Shown one piece after another: positions 61,749-64,000 of a stretch of 64,000 nt of DNA. The first letter of the stretch is position 1; each line of letters opens with the position of its first letter. The notes beneath the pieces were generated by a model. It did no database searches. It had not been told where the DNA came from and saw only the letters and a list, made by a program, of their open reading frames with translations. This DNA comes from Paenibacillus sp. H1-7 (GTDB lineage: Bacteria > Bacillota > Bacilli > Paenibacillales > NBRC-103111), in contig NZ_CP031168.1 in NCBI RefSeq assembly GCF_022354825.1, positions 619,001 to 683,000 on the forward strand, written 5' to 3'. Position numbers and translations under genes: made by a program.

Positions 61749-64000
61749 TTAATCATTAACCTTGGGATTTATAGTCGAGATCGCCGTGCTCTCCTTGCGC
61801 TCAATGAGCAAGGTCAGGCTAAGCAGGCTGATGAGAATCGTCGCCCCCATATCCGACAGGATGGCGAACCACAGCGTCAGCCAGCCGGGAATCGTCAGCA
61901 GCAGAGCAGCTAGCTTCAGCCCCATCGCAATGATGATATTGGTGCCAATGACGCGGTTCGTGCTGCGGGCGATGCCGATCGCTTCGGGCAGCTTGCCGAG
62001 ATGGTCCTGCATCAGCACGATGTCAGCCGTCTCGATCGCGCTGTCGGTGCCTTTGCCCATCGCGATGCCGAGCTCCGCCGTAGCGAGCGCCGGCGCGTCG
62101 TTGATGCCGTCTCCGACCATGGCGACGCGCCCTTCGCGGCCGAGCTCGCGGATCTTCGCCACCTTATCCTCCGGCAGCAGGCTGCCGAAGAAGGAGGTGA
62201 CTCCGACCGCGCGCGCGACCTTCTCCGCCGTCTGCGGATGGTCGCCCGTCAGCATCACCGTGCGGCGAATGCCGCGGCGATGCAGGGCGGCGACGACGGC
62301 GTCGCTCTCCGGGCGGATCTCGTCGGCGATGCCGAAGAGCCCGAGCACCGCTTCGCTGTCGGCGACTAGCACAAGCGTGAGGCCGCTCGCTTTGAAGCGC
62401 TCCACGTCGCGCTTCACGGTATCCGGCAGGGCGATGTGGCTGACGCTGGCTTCGTTGCCGAGCCAGTAGCGTCTGCCGCCCAGCACAGCCTGGATCCCTT
62501 TGCCGGAAGCGGCCACGACCTCTTCCGGCTGCTCCGCCGGGATGCCGCGGCGGCTCGTCTCGCGCACGATCGCCTTGGCGAGCGGATGCGTGGACGACTG
62601 CTCGATCGCCGCGGCAACCCGGTAAAAATGCTCCTCGTCGCTATCGTAGACGACGGTCTGCTCCACATGCGGCTCGCCTCGGGTCAGCGTGCCGGTTTTG
62701 TCAAAGGCCAGCGTGTCGATGCGGCCTAGCTGCTCCAGGAATACGCCGCCTTTCACCAGGACGCCGTGGCGAGCATTGCGCGTGATGCCGGCTACGATGG
62801 CGATGGGCGAAGCAAGAATTAGGGCGCAAGGACAGCCGACGATCAGTACGGCCAAGCCTTGGTACAGCCATTCCTTCCAGCCGCCCTGGAACAGCAGAGG
62901 AGGGACAATAGCTACGAGAAGCGCAACGAACATGATGGCCGGCGTGTAATATTTGGCGAACCGGTTGATGAACAGCTCGGTCGGCGTCTTCGTCTCCTGC
63001 GCTTCTTGCACAAGGTGCAGTATTTGCGCCAGCGAGGAGTCCTCGTACGCTTTCTCGATATGAATGCGCAGCACGCCTTCATGGTTGATGCTGCCGCCGA
63101 ATACGCGGTCTCCCGGCGCCTTCTCCAGCGGGAGCGATTCCCCGGTGATCGCCGCTTCGTTCACCGAGCTGGCGCCCTCGAGCACGACGCCGTCGGACGG
63201 GATTTTCTCGCCGGCCCGGACGAGCACCGTATCTCCCGCTTGCAGCGATTCAATAGGGACGAGCGATTCCTTGCCATCGCGGATAAGCACCGCTTGCTTC
63301 GGAGCCACTTGCAGCAGCGTTTCCATGGAGCGGCGGGCCTTTTCCATTCCGATGCCTTCGAGCAGCTCGTTTAAACCGAACAAGATGGCGACCATCGTCG
63401 CTTCTTTCCATTCACCGATGCTCACAGCTCCGATCAACGCGATGGTCATCAGCGTGTCCATATTGAACCGGAGCTGCACGAGCCGCTTCAAGCCTTTAAG
63501 GAACGTGCCGTAACCGCTCAGCACCATAGCGGCCAAGTAAAGGATGATCTGCACGATGCCGGGAAGGCGGCCTTCGAGCAGCAGCGCTCCACCGTACAGC
63601 GCCGCGGAGATGATCAGCTGGCGTTTCATCGCAGAACCGCCGTGGTCGTGCGAATGATCGTGTCCGTGATCGTGCTCGTCGGCATGCGAATGATTGCCTT
63701 CATGGCTGTGATCATGGCCATGTCCATGCCCATGACTATGGCTGTGCCCATGCCCATGCCCATGCCCATGTGCATGTCCAGCAGCTCCTTGCATGCTTGC
63801 AGCGGAGCCGGATGCCAACGCAGCTTCAGCAGCGTGAGCTTCACTGGACGCCATTTGTCCGGCCGAGCCTGAGGCCGGATGAGAATGGAAGTGGGCACCT
63901 CTTACGCTGTCATCCGTGCCTTCATCGTATCCGTGCGCATGCTCCAAAGCAGCGCTTACTTGCTCCTGGCTGCCTTCGATGCTTCCGTATGTTCCGCGGC
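61749..64000 (-). CDS. Heavy-metal P1B-type ATPase (Zn/Cd/Co exporter type), 5' end outside window
   Basis: At least 750 residues. The frame stays open from the TTG at 63947 to the window edge, reading ...SIEGSQEQVSAALEHAHG, which looks like the end of an HMA metal-binding domain, so the gene starts beyond base 64000. Next is a His-rich linker (63641-63780), then membrane segments, TGES, CPC in VGCPCALI (metal site), DKTGTLT (phosphorylation Asp), THPLAKAI (HP motif) and GDGINDAPAL. The CPC motif and His-rich linker point to zinc, cadmium or cobalt. Known relatives are CadA/ZntA. Confidence 0.9.
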   Translation of the reverse strand, partial: RGTYGSIEGSQEQVSAALEHAHGYDEGTDDSVRGAHFHSHPASGSAGQMASSEAHAAEAALASGSAASMQGAAGHAHGHGHGHGHSHSHGHGHGHDHSHEGNHSHADEHDHGHDHSHDHGGSAMKRQLIISAALYGGALLLEGRLPGIVQIILYLAAMVLSGYGTFLKGLKRLVQLRFNMDTLMTIALIGAVSIGEWKEATMVAILFGLNELLEGIGMEKARRSMETLLQVAPKQAVLIRDGKESLVPIESLQAGDTVLVRAGEKIPSDGVVLEGASSVNEAAITGESLPLEKAPGDRVFGGSINHEGVLRIHIEKAYEDSSLAQILHLVQEAQETKTPTELFINRFAKYYTPAIMFVALLVAIVPPLLFQGGWKEWLYQGLAVLIVGCPCALILASPIAIVAGITRNARHGVLVKGGVFLEQLGRIDTLAFDKTGTLTRGEPHVEQTVVYDSDEEHFYRVAAAIEQSSTHPLAKAIVRETSRRGIPAEQPEEVVAASGKGIQAVLGGRRYWLGNEASVSHIALPDTVKRDVERFKASGLTLVLVADSEAVLGLFGIADEIRPESDAVVAALHRRGIRRTVMLTGDHPQTAEKVARAVGVTSFFGSLLPEDKVAKIRELGREGRVAMVGDGINDAPALATAELGIAMGKGTDSAIETADIVLMQDHLGKLPEAIGIARSTNRVIGTNIIIAMGLKLAALLLTIPGWLTLWFAILSDMGATILISLLSLTLLIERKESTAISTINPKVND
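63641..63780 (-). repeat. His-rich (GH/DH)n coding repeat in the ATPase linker
   Basis: Alternating His with Gly, Asp or Ser over about 46 residues, encoded by repeats of a six-base unit (ATGCCC on the plus strand). Probably a metal-binding, slippage-prone linker. Confidence 0.85.

Noticed and set aside
63642..63872. Met-rich 76-residue plus-strand frame (MPMPMP...)
   Set aside because: It is the reverse reading of the His-rich ATPase linker.

Overview
The window looks like the chromosome of a Paenibacillaceae bacterium (Paenibacillus or Cohnella type). The evidence is the pairing of YesM-type sensor kinases with YesN-type AraC response regulators next to Lpl/Msm-class sugar ABC transporters, many AraC regulators, strong Bacillus-style ribosome binding sites, TTG/GTG starts, an HPr-kinase homologue, a copper-amine-oxidase stalk-domain protein, and the general gene style. 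No rRNA, tRNA, insertion sequence, prophage or CRISPR array was seen. The genus is an inference from gene content, not from a marker gene.

Layout. 1-3131: end of a LacI-type regulator, ribokinase, a gene-poor stretch and an NCS2 nucleobase permease. 3366-10929: an orphan colicin-type immunity gene, two universal stress proteins (minus strand) and, between them, a five-gene Opp/Nik-type ABC importer and a TetR regulator. 11079-14057: an AraC regulator divergent from a GH127 beta-L-arabinofuranosidase. 14131-16744: a frameshifted exported protein, then an ECF sigma factor with a probable anti-sigma partner. 16920-20716: a YhcH-family protein, a YhdH/YhfP reductase, and an AraC regulator with a phytanoyl-CoA dioxygenase. 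20717-21614: about 0.9 kb without a gene, holding two unrelated repeat systems. 21615-24874: a possible LURP-one-like protein, an alpha/beta hydrolase, a divergent HprK homologue and a GreA/B-like protein behind a hairpin and a short leader ORF.

25193-38473 is the best-defined functional block: a chemoreceptor, a YesM/YesN pair, then an operon of sugar-binding lipoprotein, two permeases, Gfo/Idh/MocA oxidoreductase, NanA, NanE, NanK and YhcH. This is a complete sialic acid uptake and breakdown pathway. The oxidoreductase suggests the imported form may be 2,7-anhydro-Neu5Ac. Two CcpA-like sites precede the operon.

38693-46855: a roughly 1,720-residue secreted protein made of Ig/cadherin-like repeats, followed by two tandem GT2 glycosyltransferases with TPR-like arms. 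One of them has lost its DxD motif. 46972-51566: small housekeeping-type genes (GrpB family, zinc ribbon, HAD, a frameshifted stalk-domain protein, FlaR-like kinase, YqeK-like HD hydrolase, YkvA). 51629-61609: a second YesM/YesN pair and an Lpl-type ABC system whose operon ends with two paralogous uncharacterised proteins, one cytoplasmic and one membrane-anchored, flanking a sugar isomerase/epimerase. 61749-64000: a Zn/Cd/Co-type P1B ATPase with a His-rich linker, its 5' end beyond the window.

Most promising for novelty: the paired paralogues of the Lpl operon (58689-61609), the two intergenic repeat systems (20797-21500), the divergent HprK, the hairpin/leader-ORF arrangement before the Gre-like gene, and the sialic acid operon with its oxidoreductase.
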